In this document: piece after piece, positions 50,203 through 62,050 of the stretch
How the letters are laid out: every line of letters begins with the position of its first letter
How positions within the stretch are numbered: the stretch's first letter is position 1
Assembly: GCA_024734555.1 (NCBI GenBank)
Contig: JANPWX010000215.1
Coordinates: forward strand, 1,928,929 to 1,992,928
DNA length: 64,000 nucleotides
DNA from: Trochalopteron elliotii
Taxonomy: Eukaryota > Chordata > Aves > Passeriformes > Leiothrichidae
Reading direction: 5' to 3'
The notes under the pieces: model-generated
Told to the model about the DNA's origin: nothing
The model's database searches: none
Seen by the model: the letters and a program-made list of their open reading frames with translations, nothing else
Position numbers and translations under genes: made by a program

Positions 50203-53200
50203 CTAACAAAAAAATTACAAAGAAGCATTATCAAATAAACTATCACTCTGCAATGAAGCAGTGAATTATGTGAGGTACTGAATGCCTGTAGGCACACGAG
50301 GACAGTGCTTGTTGCCCAGAATTCACCAGGATGGAGCACAAATATAAAAACTAGCAGCCGTTAAATACACGTGGTGGAAGCAAGCCAAATCTGGTGTATA
50401 CTGCACCTCAGGATTTAAATAATCATCATCCCTCACTCACCATGCTAGACTCTGTATTTTCAGGGTTATTTTCAAGCTTTCACATAATTATGAAGAAAAG
50501 CCATCTCATTTAGCTTAGTAAAATACATTTTCACGTCTCATCACTTTATCATAAATACAAACTCGGGAAGGAGGCATATTTAAAATAAATAATACTGCTA
50601 ACCCAGGAACAAATAGGTATAAGCTGGTTGTGATTATGAGAGAAACCAGAAAAGGATTTAAAACTGCCAGATCAATGAGACTGGAAAAGGCAGAAAACCT
50701 TACTTGTTTTAGGAAGAGGCTTGATCAGCATATAAAAAGGATTATTGGACTGCCACATATGGGACTCATTACCCAGGTCATTTTCCCCATTCTGTGGGGA
50801 TTCTGTCTTTTTTCATCAAGGAAAAACAACACTCTATGCCACAATACGTGTTTCAGAATGATACAATAACTCCGGCAGAAGTACTGAAAATATTTAAATA
50901 ATTTCAAAATTACTACTGCTTTAAAAACACACAGACTGTGGACTGTCTGAAGAATATGCAAAGATGTAAGAAAAACATCACATCCATATTTGGGAGCTTT
51001 TGGATCATTACAGAAAAACATTACTATGACTAGCTTTTCCTATATTCAATGCTGGACAGCTAAGACTAGGGAGGTGGGAGAGGCAAGTCTAATGGTAAAC
51101 TATCAAGAAAATCTAGTCTCCATGATCAGCAGAGAACTATGCCTGTGCAATGTGAGGAGGACAAAAGCTGATTTGCAGCTTTACAGAAACATACTCTTCA
51201 ACAATAATACTTGCTTGTGCATGCTTTCCATCAGTTGTCTCTTCATTTTCCTGTCAATTCACATATTCTTCTCAGTATATGATCAATTACCATGAACCAG
51301 CACCAATTCCTTGGTGCTCTCTTAAAATGGGATCTCCACCCTTGCTCTCTTCTCCCCTTCCACCGATGTGAAAAAGCATGAAATGATACAGCTATAGCAA
51401 CACAAATCTCTATCACTTCTCTGTAAGTTCTCTCTACAATTTTAAGTCAACTTGTGCCTTGGTTCTATGTGATTCATAAAACCAGATTCTATATGCAAGG
51501 GTGTATTTAGATTTGATCAGATATGCTTTAAAAAATCCTCTGCTACCAATCACATATATTAACAATGTTGTCAGAAATTTTCTTTAAGGTTAAAATAAAA
51601 AATGTTTCTGAAAAGCACTGAACACTGGCTTGCTAATGGCTTTTCTTGCATTGGCTTTTCCCTTTAAAAACAGGAGAAATTATAAAGCTTACAAAACACT
51701 CTCAAATATACTCATTCACCATTTCACTGAGGGCTTCATCTTTCAGGAGCACTAAACACTACAATTCCTCTTCAGATACTTAGGCAAGGCAATTAGTTCA
51801 ATTAGAACACCATTTCTATGCTTTATATTGTTTGTATTTACTATATACGGCTTAAAACAAAGTATTGATTTTTTTTGCAGTCCTTACTCAAGGTCAAATT
51901 AAACAGAAAAGATACATGCTGGAGTCCGTAACTTGTGAGGCAGATAAGGCCAATAATATTGATTGTATCATACCACAGTAATCCTTTTTATTAAGGGGAG
52001 TTTAAAACAAGGTTCCTATTTACATTTTCATGTTAAATGTCTGGGTCTTTAAAAACGATTCAGTGATTTTGATGTGACAATTTGAAGGACCAAGCAAGAC
52101 CTTTTTTCATTTCACATGATTCATTTATGAAAGAATAAAACAGTCCTCCTCCCAGAATTTAACATCAAATCAAAGGTAGAGGCATTTACAGTAGATTTAA
52201 AAAGCATGATAAATCATTAGAGGTTTGAGGGGTTTTTTATGTAAATGTACCAAACAAAAGATAACGGTATCATGACTAAATAGAACAGCAACTTAATACA
52301 GATACACAACAATTTAGATTACTGAATGTGCAGACATTACTCCCCACATTTCCATTTAAAGTAAATTAGGCTTAAATCTACTGCAGAATAAAACAACAAA
52401 TGGCAGGCATCAAGCAAATATTCAGCTTGAAAATAGCTACTTCATGAACTTTCTACATGACCTTTGCTATCAGTTCTTAGAGTTTTGAATCTGTTCTGAG
52501 TGGGATACATCTGCAGACTGCCAATCCCTACAAAGATACTATCAAATGCATTTTATTGGCAGCTAATCTGTATTTAACCCTGGTCACACATTAGACTGTA
52601 AACCCAACCCAATGGACCATTTTTTTAAGTTATTCCTTTGAATAACTTAATCATTTAGTTATTCAAAGGAATAACTTAAAACAAACCACATAAATGGGAA
52701 AAAAATCACAAAGTTTGTCAAGCTAATGTTCAAACTAGTGTTTCAAACTAATTTCATGTCAGTTTCAACTGTGCTACATTTCCTTGGTCTGGTTCTGAGA
52801 AGGGCTTTACTTTGTTTAGATTCATATCACTATTTTTGAGTGGAACTACACTAATCCATACAGTGCACTGCTTTTTTGGAGGTAACACAAAGATCTTGGA
52901 AATGGTGCTGCTCTGCATGTCACATACATACTCCAAGAATTTAATTCTGACTCAACCGCATGGTGGCAAGGATCCAACTGAATTTACTCAGCTGTCAGCA
53001 GAATCACCACTGTAAATACCACCCATTAAAATCCATTGTGAGAAAGGTATTATCTGGTCTTCCTGTTGTGCCAGTTTTGTGTTTTTAGAAGATGACATTT
53101 TCCCTCATGAGGACACAAAGAAGAGGGTCTTTTCGCCTTTGCAAGCAGTCATTGGTGATAAAAATACAAACCAATAAAAATCCAAACATAATTACAGCAG

Positions 53201-53238
53201 TAAGATATTTTTAAATCTTAAAAAGTAAAGATCTTTAC
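50203..53238 (-). other. THSD7A: intron 2-3 (3.0 kb)
   Basis: AT-rich unique sequence. Its one remarkable feature is the nested palindrome at 52623-52681. No exon, RNA gene or recognised retroelement was found. Confidence 0.75.
52623..52681. repeat. perfect 25-base inverted repeat, 9-base spacer, arms themselves palindromic
   Basis: The left arm 52623-52647 and the right arm 52657-52681 are exact reverse complements around the spacer taatcattt. Each arm also contains an internal palindrome: AGTTATTC and GAATAACT around CTTT (left) or AAAG (right). The arms begin and end next to TTAA (TTAAGTTATTCC ... GGAATAACTTAA). The structure could fold as one 25-bp hairpin or as two small ones. Its origin is not recognised: it may be a palindromic DNA-transposon remnant or a local inverted duplication. 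Confidence 0.95.
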
Positions 53239-53473
53239 TTTTTTGGGCCCACTTGTCCCACGTTGACTCTCACACAGATGACCTTTCTTGTCTGCATCCC
53301 TACAGAACAGGTGGCCTCCCCATTCCAGTTGGCAGAGGAGTTGAAAGCAGAGACAGATGTGTCCTCTATGCACTGTCCCCACGGGCCGGTCTGCCAGTGA
53401 TAGACAGTGCAGGAGTGCTCGTTGCAGCTGCGTGTTTCCTGCAGGGCACTACTGTTCGGGCACTGTACTCCTC
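53239..53473 (-). CDS. THSD7A: THSD7A exon 2: TSP1 end plus W-x4-W TSP1 repeat
   Basis: 235 bases, phase 1 in, phase 2 out. It reads GVQCPNSSALQETRSCNEHS and CTVYHWQTGPWGQCIEDTSV, then SAFNSSANWNGEATC and SVGMQTRKVICVRVNVGQVG, ending PKK. The first third closes the WSAWSSC repeat begun in exon 1. The rest is a TSP1 repeat of the wider tryptophan spacing (WQTGPWGQC). N-S-S in SSAL and in FNSSAN are N-glycosylation sequons; the second sits where human has N-T-T. VRVNVGQVGPKK appears identical to human as remembered and is a key identity landmark. The donor is CCAAAAAA/gtaaag. The acceptor CAG/GAGGAG has a second AG three bases on, which could drop one glycine. Confidence 0.95.
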
Positions 53474-56400
53474 CTGGAACAATAAAAGAGGGCAAAAGAT
53501 CATTTGCTGGAAGGAGATAATTTTTTTTTTTAATTTGGAGAGGACATACCACAAACTCACTTTGAAATTTTCCTAGTTATATATTATCAGTTTGAATACA
53601 TGAAAGAAATGCTGTTGCTTTTTCCTCCTCTTCATATGCCCAATATTGACTTTGACAAATTTCAGTCAAAAAGCCACACAGAACAGACTGATCACAGACA
53701 GTATTTAAGTCTGTACCAAAAGGATAACAACATAATCATAACTTCTGTAACATACTAATGTGCTTGGAGTAATCTACAGCTTTATTGTTTAGGTGTTCTC
53801 TAGAAAGAGATTGCAAGAGATCACATAAGGACGTATGAAGGCTCTAGGCAGAAAAAATGGTTAATTATTCTAGTTATGCATGTGTAAAGACCACTTTTTA
53901 TGTCTAATTCACAGATCAATTAAAAAGATTTTTGGAGCTCTTGTCCAGCTCCCAGTGGATGTTTATCCATGTTGTGCAAACCAAAGAGGATGGCACAGCT
54001 GGCAATTTCAGGTCCAGATGAAGATAACAAAGCCTATTGCATCTTAAGGTTTAAATGCAATCAAGTGTCAATGATTGTGAAGAACAGCTCAGATGCTATC
54101 TTTGTTGTGTTTGATTTCTGATAGTATGTTCAGTTTATTATATCAAAGCACTTCAAAACTACTTTGGCCTCCCAGTCCTTCAGGAGAAATGAAGAGGTTC
54201 TTTCCTACTAGAGCTGATCCCAGGCTATTTGATGTCCAGCCCTGTGAGCAGACACCACATGCACTAAATATCTGGTGTTCCTGGGCACACAGAATCTAGG
54301 TTTAAGGTTCTGTCCTACAAGGAAAATGGGACTCTTATCTCCAACTGATGGAAAGGCAGCAAAAAATCTAAGCAACATTCTCCTAAAAGACAAGAAAAAT
54401 AAGAAAGACAATTGAAAGAAGAGCTTTTTATTAGTTAATGCTGATGATCCATATGACTTTTCTCTAAAAACAAAAATGCATGCTCACACCAAATGCATGT
54501 TGTAGAGTATATTATTCTTTGTATCTCAGCACTGAACTTCAGGTTGACTGTCTGCTCTACAGATATGCAAGAGGGAAGGGGTTTTAAGCACTTGTTGAAA
54601 TTAAACAAAAAAAAGTAATTGTAATCAAAGAAACAGTGGATGCTTCAAATAATCCAACACAAGAAAGTCAAGTAACCAGTATAAAAATACTTTATACCCT
54701 AAGTTGTTCTACATGATCTAGATCTGCAGCAAACATGAGAAAAGGTTTATTTTAATGAAAACACAAGATAAAATCGTAATTCTCAATTTATTTCTCTATT
54801 AATATTTTTAATTTCTGGCTTTTTTCTAAAAATATTGATTTAACCAAGCAAGAGCAAACATCATAACAGTTGAGATGTCATGCCACAGACTAGCTAATCT
54901 TAAATTTTGAGAAGGGGGATTAGAAAAACCTACAAATATGTGAATCTAATTAAAGAATAGCTTGATTTTTTTTCTGGTACAAAATAGATGCAACTCAAGT
55001 CTATTAGAATTGCTTAAAATATATGTCAATGTGCAGAGCATAAAAACAAAGTGCCAGATGCATTTTCTTAAAAAAGGAAATTAAAAAAAAAAAAAGTAAA
55101 ATAAAATCATGGCTATGTAATAAGTTTGATAAAGTTTTCTAATCATCATCCTTCAAGAAAAAAAATCAGCTAACATCAGCAGATAGGAATATAAGCAAAT
55201 AATTTAGAAAAGTGAGTGTATTTTGAAGAGGAAAGAAATGTAAAGTCACAAGTTATTTGTCATGGAAGAGAAAACTGATTCATGTGAGGAGTCTAGACAT
55301 GTTCCCCCATTAAAAGGGTTAAATAAGGAAAAGTTAAGAGATATAGGGAAGGTTAATAAATTAAGTATTTTCATCTGATGTTAGCTCAAGATAAAACACA
55401 AGGGAAATATTTAATGAAATTCAAAAATGAAAGGGTGTGTGTGGGGGAAAAAATATTTTCCCAGAACTGAACACCACAGGCACCAGTTCCTAAGACATTT
55501 GAGAAAAAAGTGACAACTTAAGTTCAGTTTCGACAGCTATGCAAGAACACATATTCAGGGGAAAAATGAGATTGAGATTGACTTGTAAATGAAAAAGATT
55601 GGAGCATTAATGTCTACAGCTCAGTGGGAATCCAGTTCTGCTCAGATTAAACCAAGAGTTAAAAAAAACATGCAAAGACTGAACAAAATGTGGAAATAAT
55701 ACTACCAAAATAAAAATCAATGTACCGCTCTCTCCAGGAAAATAGCATTCTCTTGTACTTCCTCAGATTTAACTAGGTACAGAAAATGCAGAAGGGGTTG
55801 GAAAACTGGCGTTTAGAAACAACCTTTACAACATCTGTGTAGGGGTAACAACTTTATGAGGCTATCCCCAATAGAGGACAGGTTTGAAATAAAAGTTAAT
55901 GAGTATCAGAGAAAAAAAAATAGCCATTTGAATTCATCAGAATGTAGGAAAACAGGCACACACAATAATAACATCCTTTAATAACAAATGATCAGATGAC
56001 AATAAATTACTACTTGGCAGTAGTAAAAATTATAATTTCAAGGATAAAAAAACCAAGATGGAGCTGAAGCCATTTAGCATTGTCTTTGGATTTTTAAGCA
56101 AAGTAGACTTGGAAGTGAAAGACTGGCTTTTCAGAGGGACTTGCATATTGCTTATAAAATACCTGACAGAATTGTCATAAAATCAGACTGCTTTTCTGCC
56201 TGATTTGGAGCTGCTAATGGGTAAGACACCTTGTTCTAGGATACCCAATGATTGGATTTTATAAATCTTTTTTTGTGACATTGACTTGATAACTGTCAAA
56301 TTTCAAAACGCTAAACATTTTTTAAAGCATTTAGGATCATTTTAATTGATCATTTTGATATCACTTGCTTTTGCAAATGCATATAGTTTTATAAATGCAT

Positions 56401-59400
56401 TTCAAAACAGCTGGAATAATCTTGAAGTTTGAGAAAACAGATGTGACTGAAATGCCTCTTGTATTCTAGTGAGTGAAATAAATGTGTGTTACTCCTTTTT
56501 TTGCTGTAAGGATGGGGTAGGCACTTCTCAAGACAGCTGCACTTCCTGAAGACAGACACAGTGAGAACCAAGATTGTTCCTGTTCTGCAAACATTTATGT
56601 TCCCTCCCCTGGTTTATATCAGTTACACGAACCTGTCCAAAATACACAACAGGTCAAGATGCAGGACCCATGGTAAATGTGAGGTCTGTCCTCAAGTCTT
56701 TTCCAGGATAGAATATGAACCCCTGACCCCTCAGTACAGTCAGCAATCTGAGTTGATGGGCTCCTGAGCAAAAGCAGCACAGTAATATACCCTGCCCTGG
56801 CTCGCCTTTCTCACACAGGTGTCAGGTCACTTAGTAATTCTTGCCTGGAAAGTTCAGGTTGCACAGTTCCAAAACGAAGTGGGTTTTTTAAATTCCTTTT
56901 TCATGAAAAACCTCATGTTCTCCAAAACTTACTCTTTTGTGAATGAACAATTTGCTGCTGAAACAATTGCTCAATTCTGTGCTTTCAGATTTAATTACCA
57001 AGCACTGTTATGTCAAGCCAGGAAAATACAAAAATTAGAAACAAACTCAGTAATGTAGGAAGAGTAAATACATTAAAAATCTCTAAGCATAACTTCTTGT
57101 TTGCAAGTATGAAGTCAAACTGTACTGGAATTTACCAGGAATAAAATTTTTAAGCATATCAACAATAATTTCTAAGTATTGAGAAGAAACTCCTTTGATC
57201 CAGTTATTTCCTAGGTATTCAATAAATCAGTCTTGCAGGCAGAAGAGAAAAGCTGCTGGTCTGTCAAACAGAATATCTGATGAGATGGACAACTGATATT
57301 CTATACTATCTAACTGTGATGTTTAATATTCTGTGTTATATGGTCATGCCAAATAGTCCTTCTGGCATTACACTTTGACAATCTATGAGCATGTAATATC
57401 CACAGTAAAGCACTGCCAAGCATATGCATCCCTGCCCTAAAAGAATAATAAAAAAACCCTTTCCCTTCCCTCTCATTTTAATAAATTAAGCTTTTAAGTC
57501 ATCTTGTTTTCCTCTTTGCTTTTGACTTCGGGTTTTTTGTTTTTTTGTTTTGGTTTGTGTTTTTTTGGGGAGGTGGGGTGTTAAATCTTTACTATTCCAA
57601 AATTGGTTTTACTGATAAAACTTAGAATGTATCTACAACATTAGTGTTATGCAGCATTGCACCAATTTGCCAGTGTCACTCTATGGAAGTCTATAATCAA
57701 TACAGAATCAATCTATATTTATTGCTTACTGAAAACCTAAGATTCATTTAGTACTTTTTAGTCTCAGGTCCAGCAGTAATGGACTGTGAAACAGTCTTAG
57801 TGTACACTACTAATTATATAAGATTTATTGTAAGCAGGGAATAAAAAAAAGAACAGAAATATTAAAAAGAATATAAACCAAAAGTAGACACACCCTGCAT
57901 TTAAGAGATAGGCTGAGCTGTACAGAACACCTTACTAGATTTATGCAGAACAATTATATGATGTACCAGGTAACATCACTATGTCCTTTGCTGTCATTTT
58001 ATATTTTGAGACAGTGACTTTTCTGAGCTTCTTACTGTACCATGAAGATATATTTGACAGTGACACAAATGAGCTAACACTATAGGCAGTCTCACAGACA
58101 GGCAAACTTATAAATTGCTTTGCCTTTCAAACCTTCAAGCTGAGGACAATGATCTCAGAAAAAAAATCAAAAATCGTTATTGTGACACTCATTTCCACAC
58201 AGAGTCATCTCACAAAGCACAGTAAGTCTTTATCTTGTGAAGAGACTCTTTTCTCTCCACTGAATGCAAGTAAATAAGCCCACCCCAGATGTGCATGACC
58301 ACACCATGCCTGAGGCTCTGCAGCGTGTGGTTTGACCACACCAAAAGGGTCTTGTTTGGAGTGAGGAAATGATAAGGAGAGGGTGTACAACTGAGGCCAG
58401 CTCCTGGCTCAAGCAGAAATCAGTGTGGTGCAGATGGGGCAGTGAGTATCCCAGAGCTCATTAGAAAGCTGTCACTGTTGTAATTTACATACGGCTTATA
58501 TTTGTTGTAATTTACATATAACTTATATTTTTCCTGTGAACCCATTCTTTACACTGAGGAATTATTACAATACTACTGAAATATTCCTATTCTAAGTCAT
58601 AAAAAAAAAAATTGATTAGATTGTGGTTGTTTCCTGGTGGCCAGTCATGTTAACTTGATGGTTTCTTCAAACCAATTTAGCAGCAAAGATAGCTGGGTAA
58701 TAAGAGGGGAAAAAAACATTCTTAGGTGAGAAATGACATAGCTCCATTACAGACAGTTATATGCCAACGTTAGCAAGAAAAATGGCAGAATATAGTGGTT
58801 TTTAGTCCAAAGAGGAGAGAAACTGAACCATCACAGACAACACTTGATAAAAAGCCATCTGAGAGCCAGATAAAAAACCCAAACCATTTTACATGTATCT
58901 GTAGATCCTCAAAAATTTCAGGGGGGTGTTCATGTTTAAATCCCCGAATGAACAAGAATTAAATGTACCAAATACTTTGATGGTTTGCAGTATTCATTGT
59001 GTGTGTAATACCTGCAATGCTTTGATCTTTCTAGGCTTGTGGACTGAATGACAAGCAGGAGGATGTGTGTGATCAAGGACTCACACCTGGACTCCTTATG
59101 TCATCTTAGAATACAAATTTAGCCTTATTTATGGATTTGCAACAGTCTTACATATTTTTTCTTTAATTAATATCCAATCCTGATATATAATAGAAATAGT
59201 ATATATTTATGTACAATATATTTGTCTTAATGTGTTTTGAGTAAAAATTCATGGCAACATGATACAGAAATTACTATGGAATAGCTTACCTAGCCTGGTC
59301 TGTCTCCTATACCAACAGCTCAAGAAAAGCTTCAGAAATCCAAAAGAAAACTTGCGTGACTGTTAACCTGAACAGAACTGACAGCTGTTTTCAGAACTCA

Positions 59401-61858
59401 GCTTTAATGTGAAAACTGAATTATTGGTCTTACATTTATGAGACTTGGAATTTTTTAGTTATATGTGATGCTTACAGAGCTTCCATCTACAGTTATGTGC
59501 ATTTTTTTCTAAGCTCTAAATAGAACTGAGAACTGTATGTTTTCCAAAAAATGTTCATGCAAAGATTCCTTTTACATCAGTGGAATACAGATGTTCAAAT
59601 ACATGAATATATTCTGTGCTTCTAGAATAAGAAAAGACCTTCCAGCACCCAGTATTTTATATTTTGGGAACACAGCTGATCTCAGTCATGGAATTCTGGA
59701 GGTGAAAAGTCATTCAGTCATTTGTCACATAACAAATGCATAAGAGGCATAACAGGAGTGCAACAGGAGGAGAAAGATGACAATAACTCTAATCAACTGA
59801 AGCATAAAAAACAGAAGTTACACTGATACATTTTTTAATCTAATACAAGAAAATGTGAAAAGTACCTTCCAGCTAGAGTTGTAAAAATACCCTAAGCCTT
59901 GGAAGGTTCTTTAATTTATATACTTTCATTTATATACTTTCATTCTCTGGAGTTTGTACAGAGCACAAAGGAGCACAGTATTGAGGAGATCTGATCAAGG
60001 TGTGAGTGCAGTCCTGGGTAGACCTACTAGCTTGTATCCTTTAAAAAAGCACAAAATAACCTCAACTGAAAGAGTGGGAAAGAAGCCAAGGTTTCAGCAA
60101 AGCTGCAGCACTACAAGACCCAGGTAATGAGCTAGCTTTCTCAGCCTTACTTCAGGGATTTCTTCACTACAGCCTCTGTAGTTTGAGATCTGTCCATCTT
60201 TGTGATCACTCAAAGTTGTGCTGATTCTGATAACTGCACAACAAACATTAATAAAATTCACATACCCAAAATCCAGGTGATGCTGAACAGCTTTGCTGCA
60301 TCTGCAGCCTTGTAGATTTATCTAGGTTGTGTCAATGATATAGGCAGAATAAGGAGTACTTTTTAAGATTAAGCATAAGAAAGTGGAATAATTTTTTCAG
60401 TAATTTAGGTTTTGACTTCTGTGGCATGCTTGTTAGGATTTAAATTTCTGTCTCCAGTAAAATTACAAAATTATATAGAAAATCTATTGCCTTTACCTAC
60501 ATGGACAAGCAAGAAGCACATGAATATATGTTTATTTGAATTATATGGCTTGGTGTTTCCCCCAAAATGAGTCTGTTCAACACAATATAAAAATGAGACA
60601 CCAAAGACCCATTTTTTTTAGAATTTTAAAATGTTTCTACTTTGTTACTTAGATCCAGCTAAGTAATTTATGATTTGAATCATCTGCTAAAATAGAGTAC
60701 AGTTCTGATTGTAACTTACATTTCTAGCAAATGCTACTTTCAGAGAAAGGTTGAAAGTGCTCTGCTATATTTATTTTTTTACAATCGCCCAAATTCTTTT
60801 AAATACACAGTACACTTTTAGCTGTGTCTGCAAACAGAAAAGTGTACAGCTATTCTGTTTCACTGTTTCCTTACAGCTTTCACTTTTCAGTTAAATTTGA
60901 TATTAAGATAAAGTAATAAAATGCTTAACAGTTTAAAAGAATAACTAAAACATGCATGTAATCCTTTTCTGTTGAGGCATTTAAACTTCTGTCAGTAATA
61001 CAAGTGAGTAAACATCTTCCAAGAACTCTTTGCTGACTACGTCTCCTGGCTCCTGGTGTTGGACGAAGCATTTTATCAGCTGGACCCTGGAAAACCTGAT
61101 ATGGCCATTTTTGAACCACGTTATATACAGAATACATTTCTCCTATAACCCTCCCATCCCTCCAAATACTTAAAATCAAAACAAAAGGAGCTGTAGGAGC
61201 CATGGAAAATCATCAAATAGCCATGAACCTGTATCTAAAACCTATTTTGTCTTCTCTTTTATATTCCAGCTATGTCGTCTTCTCTTTGCATATGCTGCAG
61301 ACACTGCACAAGGATCACTTGAATAAATGGAAACCATTCACAAGTGAAGACTGGCAGGGCAAAACCCAAACTTTTGCTATGAATAAAAACATTAGTGGGG
61401 TAACATAAGTTAACAATTACAGACAAAAAAGGGTTACAAAACCCTTTTGCTAACATTTGAACCATTAAAATCCTCATCTTTTCAGCATTAGGGATACTTA
61501 TATCTTTCCAAACTAGACATAAATTAGGGTTGCTAATCTGTATCAGATGAACCGTCTTGTTTAATTTTAATGAAAACAAGAAAATCACATACCTGAAATG
61601 AAAACAGTACATTAACCACACTAATAAAAACGAATACACACTAATGACTGAAATGAGCAAAGTAAACCCTCTTTAAAGCAGCTTCAGGTATCAGGAATAA
61701 ACGGAAGCTAACCATTTAAACAATTTTGCTATATTTAAAAACCGACCAATGCAATCTAATAATTCATTTCTGTCAATCAAGAAATTATTTTGACATGACA
61801 AAGGCAGCTGAGGATTCCCAATCCAACAATCCACAATCCAAAGAGTGTGAGCCCTTAC
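53474..61858 (-). other. THSD7A: intron 1-2 (8.4 kb)
   Basis: Mostly AT-rich unique sequence with long A or T tracts. It contains a 27-base tandem duplication (58476-58529) and a 14-base tandem near 59919-59946. A relatively GC-rich block around 61010-61170 carries an open frame on the minus strand (60925-61203) that I cannot assign. A block at about 54160-54310 is also less AT-rich, without a recognised origin. No exon or repeat body was found in the remainder. Confidence 0.7.
58476..58529. repeat. 27-base tandem duplication
   Basis: The segment beginning tgttgtaatttacata is repeated with a 27-base offset. The two copies differ at about three positions (acggctta against ataactta). It lies in the intron and has no visible coding or splice role. 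Confidence 0.85.
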
Positions 61859-62050
61859 CTTCACCTGCGTAGGCCAGGATGGAGCGGGCACGCATCTGCC
61901 TCCCTTCTGTGGTTTTTCCGGAGCAGGTGTGAGAGCAGGAGGACCAGGCAGACCACACGCTGAGCACACAGTCCTTGGGGCACGGCGCTTCACACACCAC
62001 TGGGATGGGGTAGATGGCATCTCTGCACAGCTGCCTGTCAACCTCTTCTC
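61859..62050 (-). CDS. THSD7A: THSD7A exon 1 of window: TSP1 boundary exon, WSAWSSC
   Basis: 192 bases, phase 1 in and phase 1 out, 64 full codons plus the split glycines. It reads EEVDRQLCRDAIYPIP, then VVCEAPCPKDCVLSVW, then SAWSSCSHTCSGKTTEG, ending SILAYAGEG. The first third closes one TSP1 repeat. The CPKDC link opens the next, whose WSAWSSC is a standard C-mannosylation site. CSHTCSG lacks the glycine right after the second cysteine that POFUT2-type O-fucosylation (C-x-x-S/T-C-G) needs. The acceptor is ag/GAGAAG and the donor GAAG/gtaagg. Human THSD7A has, from memory, one more glutamate at the junction to the next exon. Skipping this exon would keep the frame. Confidence 0.93.

Larger units (their letters stand above)
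2699..62050 (-). other. THSD7A: THSD7A gene, internal part: 17 consecutive coding exons
   Basis: Seventeen exons were found by reading the minus strand and joining open segments at AG acceptors and GT donors. Their lengths sum to 2673 bases, exactly 891 codons, with matching phases at all 16 internal junctions, so no internal exon appears to be missing. The product is the middle to late ectodomain of THSD7A, a type I membrane glycoprotein of about 1650 residues with some twenty TSP1 repeats. THSD7A is known from podocyte foot processes (a membranous nephropathy autoantigen) and endothelial migration. Identity rests on near-identity with remembered human segments, not on a search. The paralogue THSD7B has the same architecture but fits the recalled sequence less well. 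The 5' exons and the exons for the membrane segment and tail are outside the window. Confidence 0.92.

Noticed and set aside
61259..61660. 133-codon open frame on the minus strand near exon 1
   Set aside because: AT-driven hydrophobic sequence without homology or TSP1 cysteines; exon 1 ends at 61859 and continues directly into exon 2.
2699..62050. Assignment to the paralogue THSD7B
   Set aside because: Same architecture, but the exons read nearly like THSD7A as recalled, including VRVNVGQVGPKK and DCVRSDGKSVDLKYC. A database search would settle it.
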